Of a DNA stretch of 64,000 nucleotides, positions 52,749 through 61,128 are shown piece by piece (position 1 is the stretch's first letter; each line of letters begins with the position of its first letter). The position numbers and the translations under genes are program-made. Source of the DNA: Yponomeuta sedellus (Eukaryota > Arthropoda > Insecta > Lepidoptera > Yponomeutidae). The notes under the pieces were generated by a model that saw only the letters and a program-made list of their open reading frames with translations, had not been told where the DNA came from and searched no databases. The DNA lies in NCBI GenBank assembly GCA_934045075.1, contig OW203724.1, positions 5,381,473-5,445,472 on the forward strand. The letters run 5' to 3'.

Positions 52749-52766
52749 TGGCGCCCAACGTGGGGC
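52749..52766 (+). other. Primer-binding site for tRNA-Lys
   Basis: TGGCGCCCAACGTGGGGC is complementary to the 3' end of animal tRNA-Lys including CCA. It would prime minus-strand DNA synthesis. Its position directly after CGTTACA fixes the LTR boundary. Confidence 0.75.
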
Positions 52767-52806
52767 AACTGGTAAAAAAAATATTTTTTTTAAATATATT
52801 AATTTA

Positions 52807-52971
52807 CACTATTTTTATTTTTAATGCACTAACCCGTGCTTTCACTTTTGAAATTTCACTGATGCCGTGAGTCGCCCATTGGCTCAATTGGTAGAGCGCT
52901 GGTACGGATAGCCAGAGGTTGCGGGTTCGAATCCCGGCATGGGTGAAATTTTTAGCCTCTAAATAGGTTTT
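52807..52971 (+). repeat. Family T copy T10
   Basis: The left end is the complement of the 3' end (TTTTTAATGCACTAACCCGT). It is joined to the last bases of the leader (CACTGATGCCGTGAGTC), a full tRNA-like body (about 52873-52944) and a tail. Flanking TAAATATATTAATTTA (52791-52806) and TAAATATATTTATTTA (52972-52987) match at 15 of 16 positions. Confidence 0.83.
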
Positions 52972-53030
52972 TAAATATATTTATTTAAAAAAAATATATT
53001 TAAAAAGTTTTTTTTTTAAGAATAGATGTT

Positions 53031-53084
53031 GGAAGTCGCCTTAAAATTTGTAACAAGTGATTTACAAATTTTAAGGCGACTTCC
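53031..53084. repeat. Perfect 23-bp inverted repeat with 8-base loop
   Basis: GGAAGTCGCCTTAAAATTTG plus TAA (53031-53053) is exactly complementary to 53062-53084. It lies between two T elements. It could be a terminator-like fold or a tiny foldback element; neither is proven. Confidence 0.7.
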
Positions 53085-53166
53085 ACTATATTGTTATTGT
53101 TACTTAAGAGTGTATTAATTTTATTTCGTCCAATAAACATTTTTTTACTTTACCTACTTTTACTTA

Positions 53167-53590
53167 TATTCTTTATAATGCACTAACCCGTGCTGAGGAC
53201 AATTTTTAAAAACATATTTATGTTTGTTGGGAGAGCGCTGGCACGGTTAGACATAGGAGTCCCGGCGTAGGTGGAATTTTAGCCTCTAAATAGGTTTTAA
53301 AAATTGTCCTTAGCACGGGTTAGTGCATTAAAAAGAATATAATCACGTGGGTACAGCGATATCAGTCCGGCCTAACTGCAAAGTAGGCACTCGGGGCTGC
53401 AAGTGATGCAAATTACTTCAGCCAGATTTTGCTGCGTGTACGTAATTCAGAGAGTATTGTAAAGAGGTTCGAAATTTCACTGGTGCCGGTGCATCACCCA
53501 TTAGCTCAGTTGGGAGAGGGCTGGCACGGTTAGCCAGAGGTCGCGGGTTCGAGTCCCGGCATGGGTGGAATTTTTAGCCTCTAAATAGGT
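53167..53590 (+). repeat. Family T copy T11, opposed end plus dimer
   Basis: Order: complement of 3' end (TAATGCACTAACCCGTGCTG), decayed tRNA-like body, tail, A-rich linker ATATAATCACGTGGGTACAG, complete leader, good tRNA-like body (about 53497-53569), tail. TTTTACTTA at 53158-53166 and 53591-53599 is the probable target duplication. Confidence 0.83.
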
Positions 53591-53911
53591 TTTTACTTAC
53601 TATTTTGAACGAAAGTTTCTTTCTATTTGACATGATGCTCATTAGGCCCCTTTACGCCGTGCATTGTTTATGATAGTTAATTAACTGGTATTCCCTTTAG
53701 GTATGTGAATTCGTGTCTACTTAATAAGGGGGTGAAACTTTTGAGTTGCTCGCAATCCCCTCTTCAATCGGCTTGTAGACCAGTTTAGCCAAGAGCTTTG
53801 GCACAGTACAAAAAAGCATAGTACATCTTTCGGTTAGCTAGAGCAATAACTGCCTTTACTTACTACCGCATAAAACAGCACTATTTGGGAGAATAGTATT
53901 TTCTAAGGTTA

Positions 53912-54190
53912 ACACGAGCACTAGACATAATTAAAACTGTTTTTATACGTCGAAACGTCGGAAAATTGTAAATAATAAACATAATAATAATAATAAACGA
54001 GCATAAATCCGTATGAAAACAGTTTTAATTATGTCTAGTGCTCGTGTTGTAGTGCTCGTGGATGAGGATTGACTGACCGGATGATGGTCAGTCATCCGGG
54101 ACCACGGCACCTGAAAAAGTGCCGAAACGTCGAAAAATTGTAAAAATGTAATAAACGAGCATAAATCCGTATGAAAACAGTTTTAATTAT
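53912..54190. repeat. Palindromic element with GACCACGG...CGAAACGTCG centre
   Basis: Arms ACACGAGCACTAGACATAAT plus TAAAACTG (53912-53941) and its complement (54016-54049). A second inner palindrome GACTGACC...GGTCAGTC lies near 54071-54093. Then GACCACGGCACC, loop, GTGCCGAAACGTCG. The block CGAAACGTCG...AATAAACGAGCATAAATCCG...AATTATG is present twice in direct order (53951-54034 and 54125-54190). No ORF. Confidence 0.65.
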
Positions 54191-54191
54191 G

Positions 54192-54480
54192 ATTTGGGAG
54201 AAGTTTCTTCGGGGTGGCATCAGAAATTTTAATAAATTACCTAAAACACCGCGAGATGTCGACGATCATTGTTTTAAACGTGATTTGTTTAATTTACTTC
54301 TATCGAAAGGCTATTACAAAATAATTGACTTTCTGGATAAGCGTGTAGAATACACGGTCCGATAAAATGTATAACTGTGAAGCTTAATGTTTATTCACAT
54401 AATAAAATACATATTTTAAGCCTTTCGATATTGTCACGGCAGATTCGTAAAATTGCATTGAAACTTAATGTAAAAAAGAA
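54192..54480 (+). mobile_element. LINE C-terminal remnant and 3' end
   Basis: The frame to 54365 reads WEKFLRGGIRNFNKLPKTPR, then DVDDHCFKRDLFNLLLSKGY and YKIIDFLDKR. FNKLP...FK..L...LL....YY...DFL is the usual final segment of CR1/jockey-type reverse transcriptase proteins. It begins directly after the palindromic element. Confidence 0.65.
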
Positions 54481-54626
54481 AAAATATGTTTTTTGCTCAT
54501 AACTTATATTTAGGTACATTACTCGTACCAGCGGCACCCGCAATAGGAGACCCGATAAATACACAATAGGATGTATTTATAAACAACTCGGCACATGTAA
54601 TTTATAACAAAAAATATATGATTGAT

Positions 54627-54895
54627 TGACGGCCTCGGTGGCGCAGCGGTTTACCACGCTGACTGTAAAACCGAAGGTCTCGGGTTCGATCCCCGGCCGG
54701 GTCAAAATAGGAAACGAACTTTTCTAGTTTGTCTCGGGTCTTGGATGCTATCTATGTATTTATTGTATTAAATCTATCGTCGAGTTAGCACCTATAACAC
54801 AAGTCATTTAGTTGTACTTAGTATAGGGCTAACGAGATCTGTGTAATATGTCCATGAATATTTATTTACTTATTTATTGATTACTTAAACGGCAA
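54627..54895 (+). repeat. tRNA-derived SINE (family D)
   Basis: The head GGCCTCGGTGGCGCAGCGG, AAAACCGAAGGTCTCGGG and B-box GGTTCGATCCCCGG has a cloverleaf-like layout. The tail GGGTCTTGGATGCTATCTAT, AGCACCTATAACACAAGTCA and CCATGAATATTTATTTACTT is typical of a widespread lepidopteran SINE. The body is followed directly by the tail, which argues against a real tRNA gene. Confidence 0.75.
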
Positions 54896-54961
54896 GGGCT
54901 GTCCGTTATGGTGATTCGGGGTGCTTACTATCGTCACCAATGGAAAAAAAACATAACTTGT

Positions 54962-55165
54962 TTTATAAGATAAGATAAGAATATTCTTTATTGAATACCG
55001 GAAAAATTGTTACAGAAACGGCAGATACAAAAGATCAAATACAAGATGGCGGCCTTGTTGCTAAAAGCAATTTCTTCCAGGCAACCTCAAATTGGAAAAT
55101 TTGCCGAGTGGAAATAGATACGGGTAGCCGGTGCAAATACGAATACTAGTAGACAAAAGTACGTT
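54962..55165 (-). mobile_element. LINE 3' tail nested in element G
   Basis: (AAGAT)n at left, TTCTTTATTGAATACCGG, then complement of CCTGGAAGAAATTGCTTTTA and GCAACAAGGCCGCC. The stem pairs ATTGC with GCAAC. It interrupts the G arm sequence. Confidence 0.6.
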
Positions 55166-55404
55166 TATACTATGTCTTTATCTACAAGTGAACATTAAAA
55201 ATCTTAACAACTGTGACAACTATTTTTAGAACCTACAGTCTAGAACCTAGAAACAAGAACCAAGGACTTTAATCACTTTCCGCCGAAAACGGCCGTTTTT
55301 ATCGAAAATTGATTTAAGTTCTTTTATATTGATCCTAGGTTCTAAAAATATAAATCACAGTTGTTAAGATTTCTAATGTTCACTCTTAGATACAAACGTA
55401 GTAT

Positions 55405-55612
55405 AACCGTTGGAGCAAACGTGTCCTTGAGTGGAGACCGCGACTCGGCAAACGTAGTGTAGGACGCCCTCCGACTAGGTGGGATGACGATCTGCGAAAA
55501 ACTGCAGGCAGATGCTGGATGCGGCAAGCTGAAGACAGGGCGCTATGGCGCTCATTAGGGGAGGGCTATGTCCAGCTGTTGACTAGTATAGCCTGACGAT
55601 GACGATTGTATT
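55405..55612 (+). mobile_element. RTE-like LINE 3' end nested in element G
   Basis: AACCGTTGGAGCAAACGTGT, CGCGACTCGGCAAACGTAGT and GGCGCTCATTAGGGGAGGGC are closely similar to 30845-31015. They encode the GRPxxRWDDDLRK-type ending. It stops after TAGTATAGCCTGACGATGAC. Confidence 0.7.
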
Positions 55613-55989
55613 ATAACACAAGTTATGATTTTTTTCCATTGGTAGCGCTAGTTAGCGCCTCGAATCACCTTAAGTGCAATGCCGATGAATGCCTCTCTTA
55701 TTTTATTTTGTTTATTTGCACAAAGCTGGCCAATGTACACATTCCTTTGTTGTGGAATAAATGTGTAATAAAGCCAGTTATCTATCAGAAAAGAATAAAA
55801 AATTAAATTAAATCAAATAAAAAAATACACATTTTTTTAAAATAAGTATGCCTTTGAGTTTTGTTTTTTTTTAGTCAGCCGTACTTGTGTCCCACTGCTG
55901 GGCTAGTATTTGTATTTTGTATTTGTGCCACTTGTATTTTGTTACATGAGTTAAATTTTTGTATTAAATTTTTTGTGGAATAATAATAA

Positions 55990-56190
55990 TAATAACATTT
56001 ACATCCAGGCACATAAATTGCTTCTAGCCCCACACTAGGATACTGTGTGTCGTGGGAACCAGAAACAGCGACATCACAAACATGTAAACATCCAAGACCT
56101 AAGGTTTTTTTTTGTCCCCAGCCGGGGCTCGAACCCGGGACCTCTCGCATAGTAGGCAGCTGCGCTACCGCTGCGCCACAGAGGTCTTCA
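55990..56190 (-). repeat. tRNA-derived SINE (family C), copy 3
   Basis: Minus-strand head GACCTCTGTGGCGCAGCGG with B-box GGTTCGAGCCCCGG; tail GGTCTTGGATGTTTACATG and complement of GCTTCTAGCCCCACACTAGG. Best-preserved copy of the family in the window. Confidence 0.8.
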
Positions 56191-56199
56191 ATAAATAAA

Positions 56200-56710
56200 A
56201 GCGTAACTACGAGAGGGGCGCGAAATAGGCAACAAGGTCATTGCAAGTTCTTTGTCACAGCAACTTAGGCCAACACAGGCGACGTAACGGGTCCTCGCCT
56301 AACACGCACTCCACGCGCGCGAAACATAAATTCGTGACAACTGATTACAAACTTTCCTTGGCGGTTGTCATCGCAACTCTTCCACCTCCGCCTACCGGGT
56401 GGCGAGTTTTTTTCATTGTTACGTCATATCTTCCCAGTTAGGGATCAGAGTTCATGAGCCCGACGCAGCTACGCTCGCGGACGTGACCGGAATAACACCG
56501 CACATAATATTCATCGCTTTAAAGCGGCCAAGATGAGTGCGAGAGGGATGCAGTGGCGCGCTAGAGAGGGCTGCGAGACTTTCAGCAAGATTTCGTGACC
56601 TCTCAGCGGCTTCGGCTTGCAGAAATATGGACGGTAATAACATAAATCCCTTTGGCATATAAAACACTAAACGCTCTCCGGAGTGTCCCAGCAGTCTCCT
56701 TGTTTTTATG
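56200..56710. promoter_or_regulatory. Unique G+C-richer island
   Basis: No repeat relationship in the window and no ORF with a motif. It includes CTCCACGCGCGCGAAACATA, AAGCGGCCAAGATGAGTGCG and CCTCTCAGCGGCTTCGGCTT. A candidate for conserved noncoding DNA or the edge of a host gene; nothing in the sequence decides this. Confidence 0.25.
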
Positions 56711-56859
56711 AGTTAAATATTCTGGTTGTAAAATTGTGTGCATTTAAGAGGTTGTCTGGTCTCAGAAGAAGTTTCAAGACGAAGTTTAAAGGAGGCAGCT
56801 TGCATCAATGAATTGATAGGTACAGGATAATTTTAGGTTCGACGACACGTTCGAAGAAT

Positions 56860-56945
56860 ATGGCTGGCAGTGGCTGAGGACAGTAGGGTGTGACGTGCCT
56901 TAGAGAGGCCTATATTCAGCAGTGGATGGGTATTAACTGTTTGAT
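56860..56945 (+). mobile_element. RTE-like LINE 3' coding end
   Basis: TGGCTGGCAGTGGCTGAGGA, CGTGCCTTAGAGAGGCCTAT and ATTCAGCAGTGGATGGG encode the W-x-A-x-x-R...QQW-like ending typical of RTE proteins. Confidence 0.6.
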
Positions 56946-56984
56946 TAATTGGATTTTCGCTTACCTATTATTTATTTATTTATT

Positions 56985-57078
56985 TTAATTCTTTATTGCA
57001 CTATTTACATGAGTAAATGTACAAGGGCGTGCTTAACGCAAGAAGCATTCTCTTCCACCAAACCTTATGACTTTTAGA
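56985..57078 (-). mobile_element. LINE 3' tail
   Basis: TTCTTTATTGCACTATTTAC at left; complement of TTTGGTGGAAGAGAATGC and TTCTTGCGTTAAGCACGCC at right. Stem ATGC/GCGT differs from the other copies. Confidence 0.45.
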
Positions 57079-57439
57079 TAGTACTTGCACGGTTTGTATG
57101 AGTGAAGTTTTAAGGTTTAGAATTATTTTACCGTAGCTTGTATAGCCTTCGTTTATGTTGAAGTTTGTCAGAGTTATGTTAAATGGCTTATTTTGATGGC
57201 TGACTACTGCTCCAAAATCCAGGCGTGTTTTAATGGTAAATAAAAAATGGAACTGTCACTACTATAACTTGATAGGATAGCAAAATTTTATGGAAAACGT
57301 TATATTTGAAAAAAAAAGAATTTATTAACACTTGTAAATTATGGTAACAAAATAAGTAGGAAGTAAATTACTTAAGTCATCATGGTTGATCTTTTGGTGC
57401 GATTACATTAATATATACTTATATACCTATATTGTATTA

Positions 57440-57540
57440 CCAATCCGGACTTCGCCCCGTGGTGGAGTATGGCCTATAGCTTTCTCAGGAAAGAGACCCG
57501 TGTCCCTCGATGGGGACATAATGGCTTGGTGATGATAATA
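57440..57540 (+). repeat. 5S-rRNA-like SINE (S5), 3' fragment
   Basis: CCAATCCGGACTTCGCCCCG, TGGTGGAGTATGGCCTATAG and GAGACCCGTGTCCCTCGATG, ending near GGGGACATAATGG. Confidence 0.6.
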
Positions 57541-57769
57541 TTGTATTAAACTCGTATGTAAGTATATATATTAATGTGTAAGTTTATTTAATTACAACAC
57601 AATATTTTCTTGTTTTTTTCTTTGTACGCCTACCAACTTTTTCGTCTACCACCTGCGGTTGACTGGTAGAAAATGTTTATGGCATTAAGTCCGCCGCATT
57701 ATTCAATTTTATTGTTAAAACTTAATTATTAATAATAATAATTACAATACAACTAAGGTTAACCTCTGC

Positions 57770-58300
57770 TTACTGGAAGTCAAGTGCGTGAAAAAACTTG
57801 CCCAGTCCTAAGTTCTCAGCTCCGATATCAAGAGGACGGTTGTTATAATTTTCTTTTCTAGCGGGGGCAGTAGATATGCGGTTGGTCGTTAAGGTGACTT
57901 CCAGGCAGCTAAGTAGCCATCCGAATACCGTCGTAAAACGGAGAAAATTTTCATTACGTGCCCGTGAAACCGGTGTAATGATCGGCCCGCCGTTAAATGT
58001 CATTATCTTCGAGGCGAACAGTTTAATCTGAAGCTCTGAATGCATAAAGAACTATAAAAACGTCCCGATATCATCTAATTGAAGTTGAAATAACGGCCGC
58101 GGACGCGAGCGGGGGACATTAAAATGCCTACGGAAAGGTTACGATCGCAGCCTCCACCTCTGAAGGTGTAAAATATTTGAATTCGCTCTCCGTTACAGAA
58201 AGCGGTTTGACGGGCCGCTAGGCAGCGTAAAAGCAACATTACGACCCTGAGTAATTAGGTGAGAGCCACCGAGGAGATATATTGTTTGTGTCTGAAATTC
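57770..58300. promoter_or_regulatory. Unique G+C-richer island
   Basis: No matches to the repeat families. GTTAAATGTCATTATC, ATAACGGCCGCGGACGCGAG and CTGAGTAATTAGGTGAGAGC occur here. Overlapping short frames on the minus strand have no domain. The regulatory reading is inference. Confidence 0.25.
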
Positions 58301-58373
58301 GAAGAAAATGCCACGTTTGTCTGACGAAGCAAAAACTGGTATAATACCTTTTTTTCTGTAATGGCCCTTAAGT

Positions 58374-58428
58374 TCCGCCAAGGAGGCCCTATACAGTCCT
58401 CCTGTATGGGGCCTCCTTGGCAGAACTT
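58374..58428. repeat. 55-bp hairpin
   Basis: GTTCCGCCAAGGAGGCCCTA and TACAG pair with CTGTATGGGGCCTCCTTGGC and AGAAC, two mismatches in 25 bp. It directly precedes the family B fragment. Confidence 0.6.
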
Positions 58429-58429
58429 C

Positions 58430-58548
58430 CCCTCAGACATTCAGGTTTCCTCACGATGTCTTCATGAAAAATGGTACTACAACTTCACAAATGTACGTCG
58501 CTTACAAAACAAAGTCATTGCCAAGTTTCGAACCCGCGACCAAAAGAA
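58430..58548 (-). repeat. tRNA-derived SINE (family B), fragment (B13)
   Basis: CTCAGACATTCAGGTTTCCT, CACGATGTCTTCATG, ACAACTTCACAAATGTACGT and TTCGAACCCGCGACC (decayed head, minus strand). Confidence 0.55.
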
Positions 58549-58549
58549 T

Positions 58550-59284
58550 AAGATAATCCGCGTTTACGAAAAAGGATTTATTGATTTTGATTTTTAAAAG
58601 ATTTCGATCCTTTAAGATAAGTGTTAAGCACCGTATGGTGCCCTACCTTTTTGTTTTAATAATAGGTTAATCATTTATTTATAAATCCGTGTTTATTTGA
58701 TAATATTACAAGACAATTAATAACAAGAACAGATAAAAAATATTTTAATATTTACCGTTATAGTTGTCTGGTAAATAAAACAATAAAAAAGGTCTGTCGC
58801 GAACAATAAGCATTATACACACGCACACATACACCCTTACACACACACACACACACAAACATAAATACACACTACATTGCTGATTCTCATAAGAGTGCCA
58901 TTCACGTACATACTTTTTTTTTTTTTTCATATAAATTATTTTTTTAATAAAAAAATGTTTAGTAACCTCCTTTTATTTAAGAAGAAAAATATTTTTTTTT
59001 TATCTCATATTTTAACAGATGTTTTGTTTCGTTGTTAATCGATCTTATATTAGTGGTTAGTTACCTAATTGATACAGCCCTCTTTACATTACTCCCGTAC
59101 AACATCTCAGGGAGAAGGCAGTGGCTGAAAACCAGCGCTGTCCGGGGCTGACCCGGGTCAGCACCAGCTGAGCCACTACCTTTTGCCTTATTTTATAATA
59201 TTTTATAATATATTTTAAGTCTTACTTTGTTTAAGTTGTTTTTGATGAGGCAATAAAATTCTTTTTATTCTTTTTATTCTTTTA
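58550..59284. other. No gene recognised; (AC)n at about 58812-58868
   Basis: A+T-rich with several poly-T and poly-A runs and an interrupted (AC)n tract. A mixed patch at 59090-59180 has GAGAAGGCAGTGGCTGAAAA, weakly like a LINE 3' end. Confidence 0.35.
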
Positions 59285-59315
59285 TTCTTATATTCTTTAT
59301 TGTACACCAGAGCAC

Positions 59316-59381
<66 letters not shown>

Positions 59382-59785
59382 TACAATCCGGTATACTCAC
59401 TGATCTAACATCCATACGTTTTCTCGGAAATGGGGCGAGTTGGACGAAAATGATGTATGACAAAGTTGTAGGGAATGTACGATATACAGCCATCCTATGG
59501 AGCCGATTTTTGAATTTCGAACGCGGTCCACTACGCAAAGGTGCTAACTCTGTTGTTTACCGGCCGATTTGGATGAAATTTTGATAGAATGGTGTTTGAG
59601 TGATCCTATTGAAAAAAAAAATTTTGGTTGTTCGAAATTCAAAATGGCGGCGCAGATATAGCCGACCGAAAAATCGACCTTTGCGCAAAAAAGTCGGCAG
59701 CCAAATGGGCGAGTTAAACATGTAGGTAAAGATACAAAGTACAATTGGCGGCCTGATTGCTTTAAAGTAATATTTTTAAAGGTTT
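59285..59785 (-). mobile_element. LINE 3' tail split by a 400-bp insertion with (AT)n
   Basis: TATTCTTTATTGTACACCAG (59290) is the 3' end, and the matching inner part AAGTACAATTGGCGGCCTGA (59736) with a hairpin follows only about 400 bp later. Between them lie (AT)n at 59319-59376 and a unique stretch. That stretch contains GAATTTCGAACGCGG near 59514 and, inverted, GTTCGAAATTCAAAATGGCG near 59630. The insert is not classified. Confidence 0.5.
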
Positions 59786-60224
59786 AAGAAAAACAAACCA
59801 CAACCAGGTAGCCATCCTGGTAACATGCCTAATAAACCACAACCAGGTTTACTAGGCATGTAAAACTGGCAACAATCTAACATACATACAATATAACATC
59901 TTAGTATAACATAATATTAAAACGATGTAGGTACTACTCGCTCCTAATATCACGTATCTCACCTTTTTGTGCATTTTTTATGGCGGAAAATGGAAAAATA
60001 CTGGACCACGTATTCCTTGGAAGTTTAAATAAAATTTTCACATAAAAACACTTATTTCCTTTTCGAACATTTGGGTTAAATTTCAATTTAATCTTAGTTT
60101 ATGGGTAAAAAATATAATTCACACTGAGCAAAGAAGAAATCAATATAATATGCGAACATTCACCATACATACGTCCATATAAATACTACTAACTGTAGTA
60201 CTGACTGCAATTATTTGTTTGAAA
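59785..60224. other. No gene recognised
   Basis: A duplicated phrase AAACCACAACCAGGT (about 59795-59845) in opposite-strand context; otherwise A+T-rich. Confidence 0.35.
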
Positions 60225-60235
60225 ATATAAATGAA

Positions 60236-60587
60236 AACCTATTTAGGGGCTAAAAATTCCACCCATGCCGGGATTCGAACCCGCGACCTCTGGCTATCCG
60301 TGCCAGCGCTCTTCCAACTGAGCCAATGGGCGACTCACCGGCATCAGTGAAATTTCGAATTTCTTTACAATACTCTCTGTATTACGTACGTATTCCTTCT
60401 TCAATATATTAGTCCAGTCCATCCAAAGGTTGTCTGGAAGAGATCACTTTTAGTGATAAGGCCACCGTTTGTACTCTTAGGTTAAGAAATGTGTAGTTTC
60501 CATTTTTATGTACAATAAAGTGTTCTGTATCTATATATCTTCGTACAAAAAATTGTCCTTCGCACGGGTTAGTGCATTAAAAAAAAT
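60236..60587 (-). repeat. Family T copy T12, split by a LINE tail, 11-bp target duplication
   Basis: Complement of tail, tRNA-like body (about 60254-60335) and leader, then a LINE 3' tail, then forward TTGTCCTTCGCACGGGTTAG and TGCATTAAAA. ATATAAATGAA stands at 60225-60235 and 60588-60598. Again the two ends are opposed T 3' regions. Confidence 0.8.
60395..60545 (+). mobile_element. LINE 3' tail inside T12
   Basis: CCAAAGGTTGTCTGGAAGAG, ATCACTTTTAGTGATAAGGC, TGTACAATAAAGTGTTC and (TATC)n-like end. Closest to 13333-13442. Stem ATCAC/GTGAT. Confidence 0.65.
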
Positions 60588-60742
60588 ATATAAATGAATT
60601 CGATTTATTTAAAATGACTTAAAATTTTTGATTGTGCTAGTAACATAGCATATCGAATGCTATAGCAGCACATTACGACACTTTTGGGTGCTAACTAGAG
60701 CCCAAATACGTTTTGTAAAGTAATCATCAAAAACATTACTAT

Positions 60743-61128
60743 TGTGGCTGCCTCCTTCAATCAGCCTACACAGCCACAGAGGAAATCTAAATATTTACGT
60801 AGGCAGGTTCTAAGATGGACTAGTGAGAAATTTAAACACAGTACTGAGAATCGTAGAGGAAGAAGTTTTATTGATTTCACCCTTATACTTATAGGTAAAG
60901 TTGACATTGCAGATAGTTGTTACGTTACACAGGACTAAAAGGGGGCGTGGCTAGCCCAGGCGATTCGAAACAACATGATTCGAAAACTTAAATTTATGAC
61001 AATAGTTTCTTATAGGTACTCATTGTTATCATTATCTTAATTCTACGCAATCAACAAACACAATCAACTTATAATAAAATCTTTAATTAAATCTTAATGT
61101 TATTGAGGAATCGTTCCTGTCCCGCACA
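60743..61128 (-). mobile_element. 3' LTR of a BEL/Pao retrotransposon
   Basis: In sense (minus) direction it starts TGTGCGGGACAGGAACG immediately after the pol stop codon and ends AGGCAGCCACA, giving TG...CA ends over 386 bp. An AATAAA signal lies at 60872-60867. The purine-rich GGCGGGAGA just upstream (61140-61131) can serve as polypurine tract, overlapping the end of the ORF. The 5' LTR lies outside the window, so age cannot be judged from LTR divergence here. Confidence 0.75.

Larger units (their letters stand above)
54905..55672. repeat. Family G long-TIR element with two nested insertions
   Basis: Left end GGGGTGCTTACTATCGTCAC and CAATGGAAAAAAAACATAAC; right end GTTATGATTTTTTTCCATTG and GTAGCGCTAGTTAGCGCCTC. 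Inner arms AACATTAAAAATCTTAACAA and its complement-like TTGTTAAGATTTCTAATGTT. The centre has CCGCCGAAAACGGCCGTTTT. A LINE tail interrupts the left arm (54962-55165) and an RTE-like end interrupts the right arm (55405-55612). No transposase. Confidence 0.7.

Noticed and set aside
54095..54135. Hammerhead ribozyme
   Set aside because: A stem followed by GAAAC is present, but the CUGANGA core and a matching cleavage-site stem are not.
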